DNA of 64,000 nt from Nostoc sp. FACHB-892 (lineage in GTDB: Bacteria > Cyanobacteriota > Cyanobacteriia > Cyanobacteriales > Nostocaceae). The stretch lies in contig NZ_JACJTR010000003.1 of NCBI RefSeq assembly GCF_014698795.1, positions 62,001-126,000 of the forward strand, given 5' to 3'. The position numbers and the translations under genes were made by a program. The number at the start of each line of letters is the position of its first letter. The first letter of the stretch is position 1. Shown here piece by piece: positions 15,613 to 24,594 of this stretch. Under the pieces are notes generated by a model, which was given only the letters and a program-made list of their open reading frames with translations, ran no database searches and was not told the DNA's origin.

Positions 15613-18600
15613 CATTATCTAATCCTTTAATTAGCGTAACTATGATTACCTATAACCATGAAAAGTATATAGGTGAAGCTGTAGAAAGTATTCTCAATCA
15701 AACGTATACTAATTTTGAATTAATTATTGTTAATGATGGCTCTAATGATAAAACTGATGAAATTATAAGAAAATTTCGAGATGAGCGGATAACTTATATT
15801 CATCAAGAGAATCAAGGTACAAGTAGTGCAATGAATCGAGCTATATTAGATTCTAGAGGAAAGTATATCGCTTTTATGTCTGGAGATGATATTAGTTATC
15901 CTCATAGATTAGAAACAGAATATAATTATTTAGTTACATCTCAAAAGAAAATTGTTTTTTCATGGGTAGATTTTATCGATGAAAACAGTCAGATAATAAC
16001 TGATAGTCATTTTGCAGAAAACTTATTTAATCATCCTAATAGAACTAGGGCTGAAATACTAAGACATTTCTTTTTTCATGGTAACTATATTAATGCTGTA
16101 ACTGGTTTGATATATAGAGAATTACTTTTAGACGCTGGACTATTTAACATAGCCGCTATTCAGATACAAGATTTTGAAATGTGGCTTAAATTAATTAAAA
16201 CGCATGAAATACATATTCTACCTGATCAGCTAATTAAATATAGGATTAGAGATATAGGAAAAAACTTGAGTAGTCCATCTAACTTTATTCGCGCTCATTT
16301 TGAAGTTCAACAAGTATATAGGAGGATGTTTAATAATGTTCCAAAAGACCTTTTTAAAGCTGCTTTTTCAGATAAAATTAGAAAATCTAATTTTAGTGAT
16401 GGGATCGAGTATGAATTAGAAAAAGCATTTTTATATTTACAACACAATTCTACTTTAGTCCAGATTATTGGTTGTGAAAAGTTGTTTGATTTGCTGCAAG
16501 ATATAAATATTCTTTCTTGGTCAATATCAGAATATAACTTTACTTTAATCAATTTCTATCAACTGACAAATCAAATAGATTTTCTTAACAAAAAAATACT
16601 CAGCATAGTTCCTAATAACTTTTTGTTAAAAGAAAAACAGTTAGAAGATGCAAATTTTGCATTAATAGAGGCAAATTACGAAACAAAACAAAATGCAGAA
16701 TTGCATCAGTTACGAAAACAAATAGCAGAAGAATGCCTGAATATTTCAGATGAGCAGATAACAGATATGTATCTGGGTTTGCTAGGTAAAACACATAAGA
16801 TGTTAGTGAATAGTAGTATCAAATATGAAAGTTTGACTGATGAAGAACAGATTTTTGTTAATAATATCATTAAAATTATATCTCAAGGTTTTGATCAGCC
16901 AAAAGCAATTCAGCATTTACTAGCAGCTATGCTGTATCGTCGTGCTGACCAGTTACCTTTACAGCATGACCTCTCTCGCATACCCCGTTGGTTACTTAAG
17001 GACTATTTACAATTCCTATTTTCTTCCCCAGTCCACTTTCAAGAACCGGGTGATGCAGATAATTATTATTACTATATGCAGGGGTGGATTAATTACTTAC
17101 ACACATCGATATTAAAAAATTCTGATTCTCAGTTGTGGAATGAAATAGTTAATAGCTTTGCTTCAATTGCTAATTTTATTCCCCTATATTTTAATGAGCA
17201 TAATCTTAAAGATATCTATGTTAAACGTGGAGAGATTATAGAGTTTCTGCTGAAGCTTAAGGGTTATGAGGTAGATTACGAGTTTGCTGATAGACCTACA
17301 ACTAGAAAAAAAATTCGGTTGGGTGTCCTGGCTGCATATTTTATACCTGGATCTGAAACATTTGCTTACCTTCCTGTTTATGAATATATCAGTAGAGACT
17401 TTGAAGTAATTTTATACTCTCTTAATCAAACTGGTCATCAACTAGAGCAATATTGCCAAAGCTGTGCAAACTCTTTTAAACTACTACCACAAGATTTAAC
17501 AGAACAGGTAAATATTATTCGTGCTGATAATATCGATATATTGTTCATTGCTACGAATGTGACGATAGTAATGAATCAAATCTACGTCTTATCAATGCAT
17601 AGGTTAGCTAGAATACAAGTCACAAGTGGCGGATCTGTGGTAACAACAGGAATACGGCATATTGATTATTACATCTCTGGCACACTAACCGATCCATCGG
17701 CAACGGCAGAGCAGCAATATCAAGAAAAGTTGGTGAAACTAGAAGGAACTGCTCATTGCTTTAGTTATGGTAATGAAGAAGGCAAGGTAATTGTAAAAAG
17801 TGAGCGACAAAGTTTAGGTATTGCTGACGATGCTATTATTTTCATCTCTGCCGCTAACTACTTCAAAATTATCCCTGAACTGATTGATACGTGGGCAAAA
17901 ATTATTCTTGGTGTATCAAAATCTGTTTTAGTACTTCTGCCATTTGGGCCAAATTGGTCAACCGTTTATCCTAAAAAAGCTTTTGTGAATCACTTGAATA
18001 AAGTATTTTCAAAGCATGGAATAACAGCAGACCGATTAATAGTCTTAGATCCTCAGCCCGTACCAAATAGACAAGATGTTAAAGCATACTTCACTATTGC
18101 CGATGTTTATCTAGATTCTTTTCCCTTTGCTGGAACAACTTCTTTGATAGAACCACTACAAGTTAATCTACCAGTAATTGCTAGGCAGGGAACTACCTTT
18201 CGCTCTGCAATGGGATCTGCAATGGTTCAAGCATTAGATGTACCTGGTTTAGTTGCGGATAGTGAAGAGTCTTACATACAATTAGCGATCGCACTCGGAA
18301 CTGATCCTGAATTACGCCAACAAAAGAGCGCCCAAATCAAAGAAAAAATGCAAGCTAATCCTAGCTTTCTGGATAGCCGCTCTTACTCAGCTAAAATAGG
18401 CAACCTCTTCCAAGAACTATTTAGTAAATATCTTGCAGATACTCTGAGTCAAAATTTCCGCTTAGGAAATATCAACCTAATTATTTTCCCAGATTGGTCA
18501 CAGCCAGAAGACTTACTATATCAAGATTTAGCAAGTGCCATTTCTACCCTCACTACTCACCCAGATAAAAGTCATATAACTCTTCTCATAGATACTCAAA

Positions 18601-18848
18601 ATATTTCTGATGAGGAAGCCGATATGCTCTTATCTTCTTTGACCATGAATTTGCTCATGGAAGAGGATGTAGATATAACTGAGGGGCCAGAAATTTCTTT
18701 GCTAGGTAAGTTGAGTGATGCACAATGGAAAACTCTTTTGCCTAGAATTAATACTCGAATTGCTTTAACAACAGATAATCAATCTGCGATCGCACAAGCA
18801 AAAGCAGAAACTCTTTCATTCTGCAATCTAGATAGCTTAAGTTTGTAG
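15609..18848 (+). CDS. fusion glycosyltransferase: GT2 domain plus OGT/SPINDLY-like GT41 domain
   Basis: 1079 residues. Residues 1-240 are a GT-A fold GT2 transferase: ISVTMITYNHEKYIGEAVES, VNDGSNDKTDEII, and the metal-binding SGDD in FMSGDDISYPHR. Residues about 330-570 are helical and poorly conserved. Residues about 570-940 are a GT41 (O-GlcNAc transferase-like) region starting KKIRLGVLAAYFIPGS and containing FISAANYFKIIPELIDTWAK and ADVYLDSFPFAGTTSLIEPL. The last ~140 residues are another helical tail. Two sugars may be added by one polypeptide, or GT2 may prime and GT41 extend. Codon use is AT-rich like the cluster before it, becoming more host-like toward the 3' end, where HIP1 sites reappear. 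Confidence 0.85.
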   Translation: MTLSNPLISVTMITYNHEKYIGEAVESILNQTYTNFELIIVNDGSNDKTDEIIRKFRDERITYIHQENQGTSSAMNRAILDSRGKYIAFMSGDDISYPHRLETEYNYLVTSQKKIVFSWVDFIDENSQIITDSHFAENLFNHPNRTRAEILRHFFFHGNYINAVTGLIYRELLLDAGLFNIAAIQIQDFEMWLKLIKTHEIHILPDQLIKYRIRDIGKNLSSPSNFIRAHFEVQQVYRRMFNNVPKDLFKAAFSDKIRKSNFSDGIEYELEKAFLYLQHNSTLVQIIGCEKLFDLLQDINILSWSISEYNFTLINFYQLTNQIDFLNKKILSIVPNNFLLKEKQLEDANFALIEANYETKQNAELHQLRKQIAEECLNISDEQITDMYLGLLGKTHKMLVNSSIKYESLTDEEQIFVNNIIKIISQGFDQPKAIQHLLAAMLYRRADQLPLQHDLSRIPRWLLKDYLQFLFSSPVHFQEPGDADNYYYYMQGWINYLHTSILKNSDSQLWNEIVNSFASIANFIPLYFNEHNLKDIYVKRGEIIEFLLKLKGYEVDYEFADRPTTRKKIRLGVLAAYFIPGSETFAYLPVYEYISRDFEVILYSLNQTGHQLEQYCQSCANSFKLLPQDLTEQVNIIRADNIDILFIATNVTIVMNQIYVLSMHRLARIQVTSGGSVVTTGIRHIDYYISGTLTDPSATAEQQYQEKLVKLEGTAHCFSYGNEEGKVIVKSERQSLGIADDAIIFISAANYFKIIPELIDTWAKIILGVSKSVLVLLPFGPNWSTVYPKKAFVNHLNKVFSKHGITADRLIVLDPQPVPNRQDVKAYFTIADVYLDSFPFAGTTSLIEPLQVNLPVIARQGTTFRSAMGSAMVQALDVPGLVADSEESYIQLAIALGTDPELRQQKSAQIKEKMQANPSFLDSRSYSAKIGNLFQELFSKYLADTLSQNFRLGNINLIIFPDWSQPEDLLYQDLASAISTLTTHPDKSHITLLIDTQNISDEEADMLLSSLTMNLLMEEDVDITEGPEISLLGKLSDAQWKTLLPRINTRIALTTDNQSAIAQAKAETLSFCNLDSLSL

Positions 18849-18971
18849 TCAGCACTTTAGCGCTTAAATTTCTAATTTACCCAATCTTGTCCCTCCCAAC
18901 TCACCTCAGAGGTAACTTGAGAGACATTTCATGCTATGGTCTGACTTGTTTTATAGTAAATTTCATATAAA

Positions 18972-19343
18972 ATGGATGATGACGAGGATATTATAGAAAT
19001 TCCTTTACGACCTCTGGTTTGGATGGGAGACTCTCTCAAAAATATCCGTTCATTTCCTGAAGAAGTGCGTGCATCAGTAGGCTATGCGTTGCAATTGGTG
19101 CAAGCAGGAGAAACACCAATGGATGCCAAGCCTTTTAAAGGGGTTGGAAGTGGCGTGTATGAAATTGTCAAACGCTACGATACGGATACTTACAGAGCAG
19201 TCTATGCAGTAAAGATTGGAGAGAAAATCTATGTCCTGCACGCTTTTCAGAAGAAATCAAAGCAGGGAATTAAAACCCCACAGGCAGATATTGACCTGAT
19301 TAAACAACGCTATAAAGATGCAGTGGCAAGGGAAAAACAATAA
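18972..19343 (+). CDS. higB: HigB-like toxin (RelE superfamily, Gp49/DUF891)
   Basis: 123 residues. The RelE-fold mRNA interferase pattern of the Gp49-like family is clear: WMGDSLKNIRSFPEEVRASV, then GYALQLVQAGETPMDAKPFKG, GVYEIVKRYDTDTYRAVYAV, and IYVLHAFQKKSKQGIKTP with basic residues typical of the active surface. HigB toxins cut mRNA on the ribosome. The stop overlaps the antitoxin start (TAATG), and the toxin comes first, as usual in higBA. The pair sits between two GT41 genes. Confidence 0.88.
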   Translation: MDDDEDIIEIPLRPLVWMGDSLKNIRSFPEEVRASVGYALQLVQAGETPMDAKPFKGVGSGVYEIVKRYDTDTYRAVYAVKIGEKIYVLHAFQKKSKQGIKTPQADIDLIKQRYKDAVAREKQ

Positions 19344-19669
19344 TGACACAGGAACCCGTTTTTGAAGAAAGCAGTGGCAACGTATTCACTGACCTCGGTT
19401 TATCGAATGCTTCAGAACTTTTTACGCGAGGCAAGATAGGGATTGAGGTACTCCGCCTCCTCTCTCAACGCAACTTGAAACAGCGCGAAATTAGCGAACT
19501 TCTTGGCATTCCTCAACCAGAGGTATCTCATTTGATGAAAGGAGAGTTTCAACGGTTCAGCGAAGGCAAACTCCTCATTTTCCTCAAGCGACTCGATACG
19601 GAAATCACCTTGCATCTTCGCCCTCGTCATGCATCGGGCCAATCTGCTGAAACTGTGATATCGCTATAG
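19343..19669 (+). CDS. higA: HigA-like antitoxin, XRE-family helix-turn-helix
   Basis: 108 residues. The helix-turn-helix is at about residues 41-75 (RNLKQREISELLGIPQPEVS, then HLMKGEFQRFSEGKLL), the usual HigA/XRE arrangement. HigA binds and neutralises HigB and represses the operon promoter through this motif. A flexible acidic N-terminus may cover the toxin. Translation is coupled to higB by the one-base overlap. Confidence 0.88.
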   Translation: MTQEPVFEESSGNVFTDLGLSNASELFTRGKIGIEVLRLLSQRNLKQREISELLGIPQPEVSHLMKGEFQRFSEGKLLIFLKRLDTEITLHLRPRHASGQSAETVISL

Positions 19670-19824
19670 GGCAAAATCCGCCTACGCGCGTTAAAAATTT
19701 TGCTTTTTCCTTAGTTCACGGAGGTGGACTTTGCTTGTGTAGTGGTAAATTACATATCGCTTCTCATTTGGATGCAATACGCTCTAACCTCTATTTTAAA
19801 AGGAAAGAGGCTTTGAATCTTACT

Positions 19825-19847
19825 CCCCTTCCCTTGCAGGGAAGGGG
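19825..19847. terminator. perfect 10-bp hairpin in a dispersed repeat
   Basis: CCCCTTCCCT, loop TGC, AGGGAAGGGG, followed by CTGGGGGTTAGG. It lies between the convergent higA and TPR-GT41 genes and could block read-through from both sides. Similar CCCCTTCCC...GGGAAGGGG units are common dispersed repeats in Nostocales. Upstream, 19700-19750 holds a piece of another repeat type (TTAGTTCACGGAGGTGGACT). Confidence 0.5.
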
Positions 19848-19875
19848 CTGGGGGTTAGGTCTGTATTCTATATAA

Positions 19876-22068
19876 TTAAGAACCGCTATAGTTCTGCCAC
19901 ATCTGTTGATAGGCATTCTCCATTTCACGGGCAAATTTCTTACCATTCCACAGAGGTGATGTTTGCCTTGATTGTCGCAGTTTCCAAGCAATTTGCTGCC
20001 TTAATGCAGCATCTTTACCCAAGCGCACACCCCACTCTACATACTCTTCATCACTCCAAGCTATACCTTCAGTTACACCTACATTCATCATCATTGTGTA
20101 GCTGTTACGCGCTGCAAATTGTTCTCCGACTCTGGTTACTAATGGTATACCCATCCATAAAGTTTCTAGGGTTGTGGTTGCACCATTGTATGGATAGGTA
20201 TCTAAGACAACATCAGCAATTGCTAAATTGGCACGATGTTCCATGTCTGTAGGTGCAGAAGGTAGAAACCTTAAGCATTCTAAATCAACCCCTTCTGCTT
20301 CAGCAATTGGGGCAATAAAGTCTTGTAAATCTTGATGATTACTTCGATGACTTTTGAGAAGAAAATAACTATTAGGAACTTGTTTAATAATTTGCATCTG
20401 TAACCGGATGTTATGGGGATTACGTTTTAATCCGGTTTGAGAGCTAAAATAAATAATTCCATCATTAGAAATATCTAAAGATTCTCTGCTGATAGTAGGT
20501 GTTCCTACACTAAAGCCATCTATACCAATATAATTTTGAGGGAGACGCCAAATTTTTTCAGTATAGTAATCTTGTGCTGATTCTGGCAATACATAGTTAT
20601 CAGCAATAAAGTAATCAACTGTTGAGAAACCAGTTGCATCATAACCTAACCAACTAACTTGAATGGGTGCAGGCTTAAGGGCTAAAATAGCGCAATTACC
20701 ATAAGAAGTCAAACTATCTAAATCCACTAAAATATCTATTTCATCTTGGTTAATTTTATCTGCCATTGCCACCATAGAAAAACATTCTTGATGAAAACGA
20801 TCACTAAATTCGTTTTTATAAGCTTGTTGTTGTGGATCGTAAATATTCTCCTTTAAAGAATATAAATAAATATCAAATTGTTGACGATTATGATATTTTA
20901 ATAACCACCAAGCTAAGAAACCCACAGAATGAGTACGAAAACATTCTGATAAATAGCCTATTCTTAAAGGACGCTCTTTTAGAGAAGGACGAGTTGAGTT
21001 AAAACGTTGTTTATAAGTGTTGATATTTTCAGGAAAACTTTTCTGTACCACTTGTTGGCATAAAGCAGCTAATCCATTACGAATTAATCTATTTTCAGAT
21101 GGATTATCTTCCATATATAGTAAAAAAGAACCAACGGGTAACATTCGCACTAAAGTTTCGTTGTCTGATTTACTAATTACAAGGTTAGATAAACATGATT
21201 TATGTTTTTGATAAGCCCGAACTGATTCTTCCCAACTTTCACAAGAAGTTAAGAATGCTTCTAGTAAATAGTGACTACCAATAATTTGTTCAATTGGTTC
21301 TTGAGCCAGGGTCAAATATTTTTTTACCCAATCAATAGATTTTTTAATATAATCTAGTCCTAATCTTTGTAGAGGAGGAATTATTTTGATAATACAATCT
21401 AAATTATTAGGTTCTAAACGAAGAGCAAATTCAGCAAAATAAATTGACATATAATAATTAGAACAACGATAATAGGCATCAGCTTTTCCTATTAGTAATG
21501 GAATAATAGTTTCAGAGTTTTCTAAATGAGGTACAAGTGTTTCAACCAATTGATTAACAAAGGGAGGAGTATTAACTGGATCAGGATAAACTAACTTTTC
21601 AAGCACTGTAGTTAATAAATTTTCATCAAAAATAGGAACTTCTGTTAGTTGAGAGATAATTTCAATAAGTTGATTAATATTGTTTTCCAGAGCATGAATG
21701 TTTAAATCAATGTCTAGCTCGATTATTTTTAAAATATTGTTAATATCATCAGGAAAAAATTCTTTGATGTGTTGACGAACTACCCAAGCTAATTGATAGT
21801 TAGAATTTGCTTCTTGTTGTTGAGCAGCATTTAATAAAATTTCAGTTAATTGTTGCAGCCATTGTTCTGATTCTTCTTCAAATTCTAGAAAAGGAGCCAT
21901 CCATGTAATTTGCGCTTCTTCCTCTCTGCCCTCTAATAAAAAGGCTAATCCTAAATACCAATAATTAGAAACTTCTCTGGTATTTTCAACAATATTTTGT
22001 TCATATTGTTGAATACTTAACAATTTTTGAGTTGAAGAAATTTTATTATCTAAATTAATAGTCATCAT
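19876..22068 (-). CDS. TPR-containing O-GlcNAc-transferase-like (SPINDLY/GT41) protein
   Basis: About 730 residues. The start at 22068 (MMTINLDNKI) has AAGGG seven bases upstream; the longer frame to 22104 lacks one. Residues 1-340 are helical TPR-like repeats (for example YYMSIYFAEFALRLEPNNLD). Residues 370-720 are GT41: RIGYLSECFRTHSVGFLAWW, DEIDILVDLDSLTSYGNCAI, PIQVSWLGYDATGFSTVDYF, VVLDTYPYNGATTTLETLWM and GIPLVTRVGEQFAARNS. Such proteins transfer GlcNAc or another sugar to Ser/Thr of proteins, or to glycans. It lies just downstream of pilA on the same strand, so pilin is a possible target (inference). Confidence 0.85.
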   Translation of the reverse strand: MMTINLDNKISSTQKLLSIQQYEQNIVENTREVSNYWYLGLAFLLEGREEEAQITWMAPFLEFEEESEQWLQQLTEILLNAAQQQEANSNYQLAWVVRQHIKEFFPDDINNILKIIELDIDLNIHALENNINQLIEIISQLTEVPIFDENLLTTVLEKLVYPDPVNTPPFVNQLVETLVPHLENSETIIPLLIGKADAYYRCSNYYMSIYFAEFALRLEPNNLDCIIKIIPPLQRLGLDYIKKSIDWVKKYLTLAQEPIEQIIGSHYLLEAFLTSCESWEESVRAYQKHKSCLSNLVISKSDNETLVRMLPVGSFLLYMEDNPSENRLIRNGLAALCQQVVQKSFPENINTYKQRFNSTRPSLKERPLRIGYLSECFRTHSVGFLAWWLLKYHNRQQFDIYLYSLKENIYDPQQQAYKNEFSDRFHQECFSMVAMADKINQDEIDILVDLDSLTSYGNCAILALKPAPIQVSWLGYDATGFSTVDYFIADNYVLPESAQDYYTEKIWRLPQNYIGIDGFSVGTPTISRESLDISNDGIIYFSSQTGLKRNPHNIRLQMQIIKQVPNSYFLLKSHRSNHQDLQDFIAPIAEAEGVDLECLRFLPSAPTDMEHRANLAIADVVLDTYPYNGATTTLETLWMGIPLVTRVGEQFAARNSYTMMMNVGVTEGIAWSDEEYVEWGVRLGKDAALRQQIAWKLRQSRQTSPLWNGKKFAREMENAYQQMWQNYSGS

Positions 22069-22149
22069 TAATACCCTTGACCAAGTTTTATAATTTATTA
22101 CCAAAGAGACGAAACCTGATTTAAAATAAGCTTAAAAATAAAAAGCAAT

Positions 22150-22177
22150 GTAGGGATTAACGGCTGTTAACCCCTAC
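22150..22177. terminator. near-perfect 12-bp hairpin between pilA and the GT41 gene
   Basis: GTAGGGATTAAC, loop GGCT, GTTAACCCCTAC, with one mismatch. It lies 80 bases after the pilA stop and upstream of the GT41 start, so it may end or attenuate the pilA transcript. No long T run follows, and it may be a dispersed repeat. Confidence 0.45.
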
Positions 22178-22256
22178 AAGGTTTGAGAAAATGAGATAAA
22201 AAAATACCAGATGTATTGCAATCCATCTAGCATTTTCAAAAACAAAGAATTAAACT

Positions 22257-22778
22257 TTATTTCATCGCCTCCATCGTACCTGCTCCACAAGACGCACTGG
22301 TGGCACTTAAGGCAGGAGCGACAAGGGCATTAGTAGCTTGTACTCCCGTTGTCTGACAAGCAACAGCAGCGGTTTGTCCACTTGTGAGAATGGTGACACC
22401 ACCATTAAAGCCTCTGAGAGAAGTGGGATCTTTAGCTGTTGCTGTTACACTAGTAGTGTTGACATCCGCAGCGGAGATAGTGTAGTTATAGTTAGGCGTC
22501 GAAGTAGGAATACCAATTTGCAGTACGTCAATACTGCCAGCAAACGATGTATTTTCTATTCGGTAAGACTGTTGCGCTCTGTTAACTGAACCAACGTAGG
22601 TTTTAGCTTCAGATTGTTTAGCTTTTGCTGCTTGGTTGAGGAAAGAAGGTAGAGCGATCGCAGATAAAATACCGATGATAATAATTACTACTAGTAATTC
22701 AATGAGTGTAAAACCTTCATTTTCGTTCTTCTTGTTGAGGATGTGTTGAAGAAATTTAGCTTTTAGTTCGGTTTTCAT
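22257..22778 (-). CDS. pilA: type IV pilin, PilA-like
   Basis: 173 residues. A 22-residue leader (MKTELKAKFLQHILNKKNEN then EG) ends at G22, and prepilin peptidase would cut before F23 of FTLIELLVVIIIIGILSAIA. Glu27 is the conserved Glu5 of the mature pilin. The hydrophobic helix is followed by a Ser/Thr-rich head with two cysteines near the C-terminus (VACQT and SASCG), the usual disulfide loop. Long leaders are normal for cyanobacterial major pilins. It is likely a pilus subunit for gliding or hormogonium motility, or DNA uptake. The ~110-bp upstream leader holds complementary GGAGGTG / CACCTCC segments that could hide or expose a ribosome site. Confidence 0.92.
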   Translation of the reverse strand: MKTELKAKFLQHILNKKNENEGFTLIELLVVIIIIGILSAIALPSFLNQAAKAKQSEAKTYVGSVNRAQQSYRIENTSFAGSIDVLQIGIPTSTPNYNYTISAADVNTTSVTATAKDPTSLRGFNGGVTILTSGQTAAVACQTTGVQATNALVAPALSATSASCGAGTMEAMK

Positions 22779-22965
22779 AAGTGTTTACCCTGGGGTAGGA
22801 GGTGGTTGTGTGTTCTAGATATAACTTACCCTCCTGCGATCAGTTTCCTATCACCTCCAGAAAAAAAGTTTTGGGAGATGCGGTTACACAATCCAAAATC
22901 CTTGCATTCAAAAGCCCCAAGTGTATACCAGGGGCTAGATTCTCAATTTTGTTTGTGAGAGTGCT

Positions 22966-23550
22966 TTATTCAAATTCAGGTGGCCACAGTTCTGATATCG
23001 CCATTTCCCAACCTGGTAGCAAGTCCGGTAATGTAAGTGTGTCTCCATTTTCCAACACCACTGGAGCTTGGTTTAATCGGTAAACCGTTACTGTTAATTT
23101 ATCAGGGTCAATTAGTATGCCGACTACAGACCCAAGTTGCAAAAATAGCTGAATCTTCTCTTCAAGCGTTTTAATTCTGTCGCTTTTAGATTTAACCTCA
23201 ACCATCAAGTCTGGAACCAACTCTACAAAGTCGCGCTTGGTCTTCTTCAGCCGATCCGCCCGAACAAAAGACACGTCAGGCGATGCCTACGGCGGTAAAC
23301 TACGCACATTTCTTTTTTCTAAGTCGTCCTCTTCTATATTCGGTAAGATAAACCCTGCACCAGAACCAGTTACACGCCCTAGCTTGTGCGACATGACCCA
23401 GATATTTAAGAAGGTACTCAACCGAGCGCCAATTTCCTCTGACTCGTAATCTGATGGCGCTGAAACTATGATTTTTCCCTCTACCAGTTCCATCTGCCAT
23501 TCTGGATGCTCAGTGTGTAACTGCTCTAAATCGGTGATGGTGAGGAACAT
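22966..23550 (-). pseudogene. Uma2-family (DUF820) endonuclease interrupted by a repeat carrying a stop codon
   Basis: One continuous frame of ~194 codons with a single in-frame TAG at 23287-23289. The N-terminal part (TITDLEQLHTEHPEWQMELV ... GAGFILPN) and the C-terminal part (VSFVRADRLKKTKRDFVELV, PDLMVEVKSKSDR) together make a full Uma2 protein; the latter holds the D...ExK nuclease motif. The join, where the family has NVRSPDVSFV, contains six extra codons (LPP, stop, AS) that belong to the dispersed repeat at 23280-23305. Removing them restores the expected protein in frame. It is either a pseudogene or two peptides, since GTG at 23274 could start the second half. Confidence 0.85.
23280..23305. 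repeat. GCGATGCC...ACTACGC dispersed repeat, copy 2, inside the Uma2 gene
   Basis: It is identical over 26 bp to the copy at 8455-8480 next to tnpB. Read on the minus strand it adds a TAG stop to the Uma2 frame. Confidence 0.85.
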
Positions 23551-23660
23551 AATACGCCAAATAACGCTTTAATCTCTATCATACGTACCTCAACCCCCGA
23601 AAGATACAATGTATTGTATTCAAAGGAAAACGGTTCTATAGTTCGCCATTATTAGCATCA

Positions 23661-24458
23661 ATGAAAACAGATGTAATTTTTTATGAACTTATCAAGGAAC
23701 TACCCCAGATATTTTTTGAACTTATTGATAAACCTGATACTAATCCTAATATCTACACATTTATTGCACCTGAAGTTAAGCAACAATCATTTCGTTTAGA
23801 TGGTTTATTTGCTACTATCAAGGGATTTGAAAATGAACCTATACACTTTTTAGGTTTGCAATTCTACAAAGATGAAGAATTTTACGAACGACTTTTTGGG
23901 GAAATTTTTGTTTACTTTCGTCAATATAAACCAGCAAACTCAGACTGGTACGCAATTGTTATTTACGACAAACGTATCCATGAAACCCTACCTCATCCAC
24001 GCTATCAGGCTTTAGTACAACAATATCTACGCTGCATTTATCTAAATGAACTTTCTACCAGGGCTGAAGATTCCTTGAGCATAGGTATTGCCAAACTATT
24101 TGTAGAAGTACCTACAAAAGCTCCTTCCTTAGCCCAACAGCTCATCATTCAGGCACGAGAAGACTCCCTGGATGAAAACCTTCAAAAGAAAGTGATAGCA
24201 TTTATCCAAGCGATTGTATTTTATAAGTTTCCCAATCTTACCTTAGAGGAAATTGAAGCCATGCTTGATTTAGATGCATTCAAAAATACTCGATTGTACG
24301 AGAGTATCGTGGCAAAGACTAAGCCGAAAACTGAACTAGAAACAAAATTGAAATTAGTACCCAAATGTATTGAGAAAGGTATGAGCATTCAAGAAATAGC
24401 AGAATTGCTAGAACTAGATACTGAAATTATCAGAAAATACCTCCAAGAAGAGTCCTAA
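23661..24458 (+). CDS. DUF2887 / Rpn-family nuclease-like protein lacking the catalytic glutamate
   Basis: 265 residues. The start MKTDVIFYELIKELPQIFFE is the standard opening of the cyanobacterial DUF2887 group (Rpn-like PD-(D/E)xK nucleases, transposase-related). Asp47 in RLDGLF is kept, but the ExQ motif reads GLQ (Gly65-Leu66-Gln67), whereas the paralogue at 48281 has Glu65-Val66-Gln67 at exactly the same residue numbers. The catalytic glutamate is therefore missing and the nuclease is probably inactive. The C-terminus (KCIEKGMSIQEIAELLELDT) is the usual short helix-turn-helix-like tail. No cargo or inverted repeats surround it. Confidence 0.85.
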   Translation: MKTDVIFYELIKELPQIFFELIDKPDTNPNIYTFIAPEVKQQSFRLDGLFATIKGFENEPIHFLGLQFYKDEEFYERLFGEIFVYFRQYKPANSDWYAIVIYDKRIHETLPHPRYQALVQQYLRCIYLNELSTRAEDSLSIGIAKLFVEVPTKAPSLAQQLIIQAREDSLDENLQKKVIAFIQAIVFYKFPNLTLEEIEAMLDLDAFKNTRLYESIVAKTKPKTELETKLKLVPKCIEKGMSIQEIAELLELDTEIIRKYLQEES

Positions 24459-24510
24459 CAGTTAAGACAATGTTTGGCAAGTGTTAAGCGCATAGTACCG
24501 TAGGCATTTG

Positions 24511-24539
24511 GCGTAAGCGTAGCCCGTCGCAGACATCGC
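24511..24539. repeat. GCGTAAGCGTAGCCCG...CATCGC dispersed repeat
   Basis: A member of the same palindromic family as 29258 and 35588 (GTAGCCCG core), in the gap between the DUF2887 gene and the NTRC gene. A second partial unit precedes it (ACCGTAGGCATTTGGCG at about 24497). Confidence 0.7.
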
Positions 24540-24594
24540 TTACCATCTGGCGTAGTCAATCACAGTTTGTTATGCTATATTAAGCGTAGTCGTT

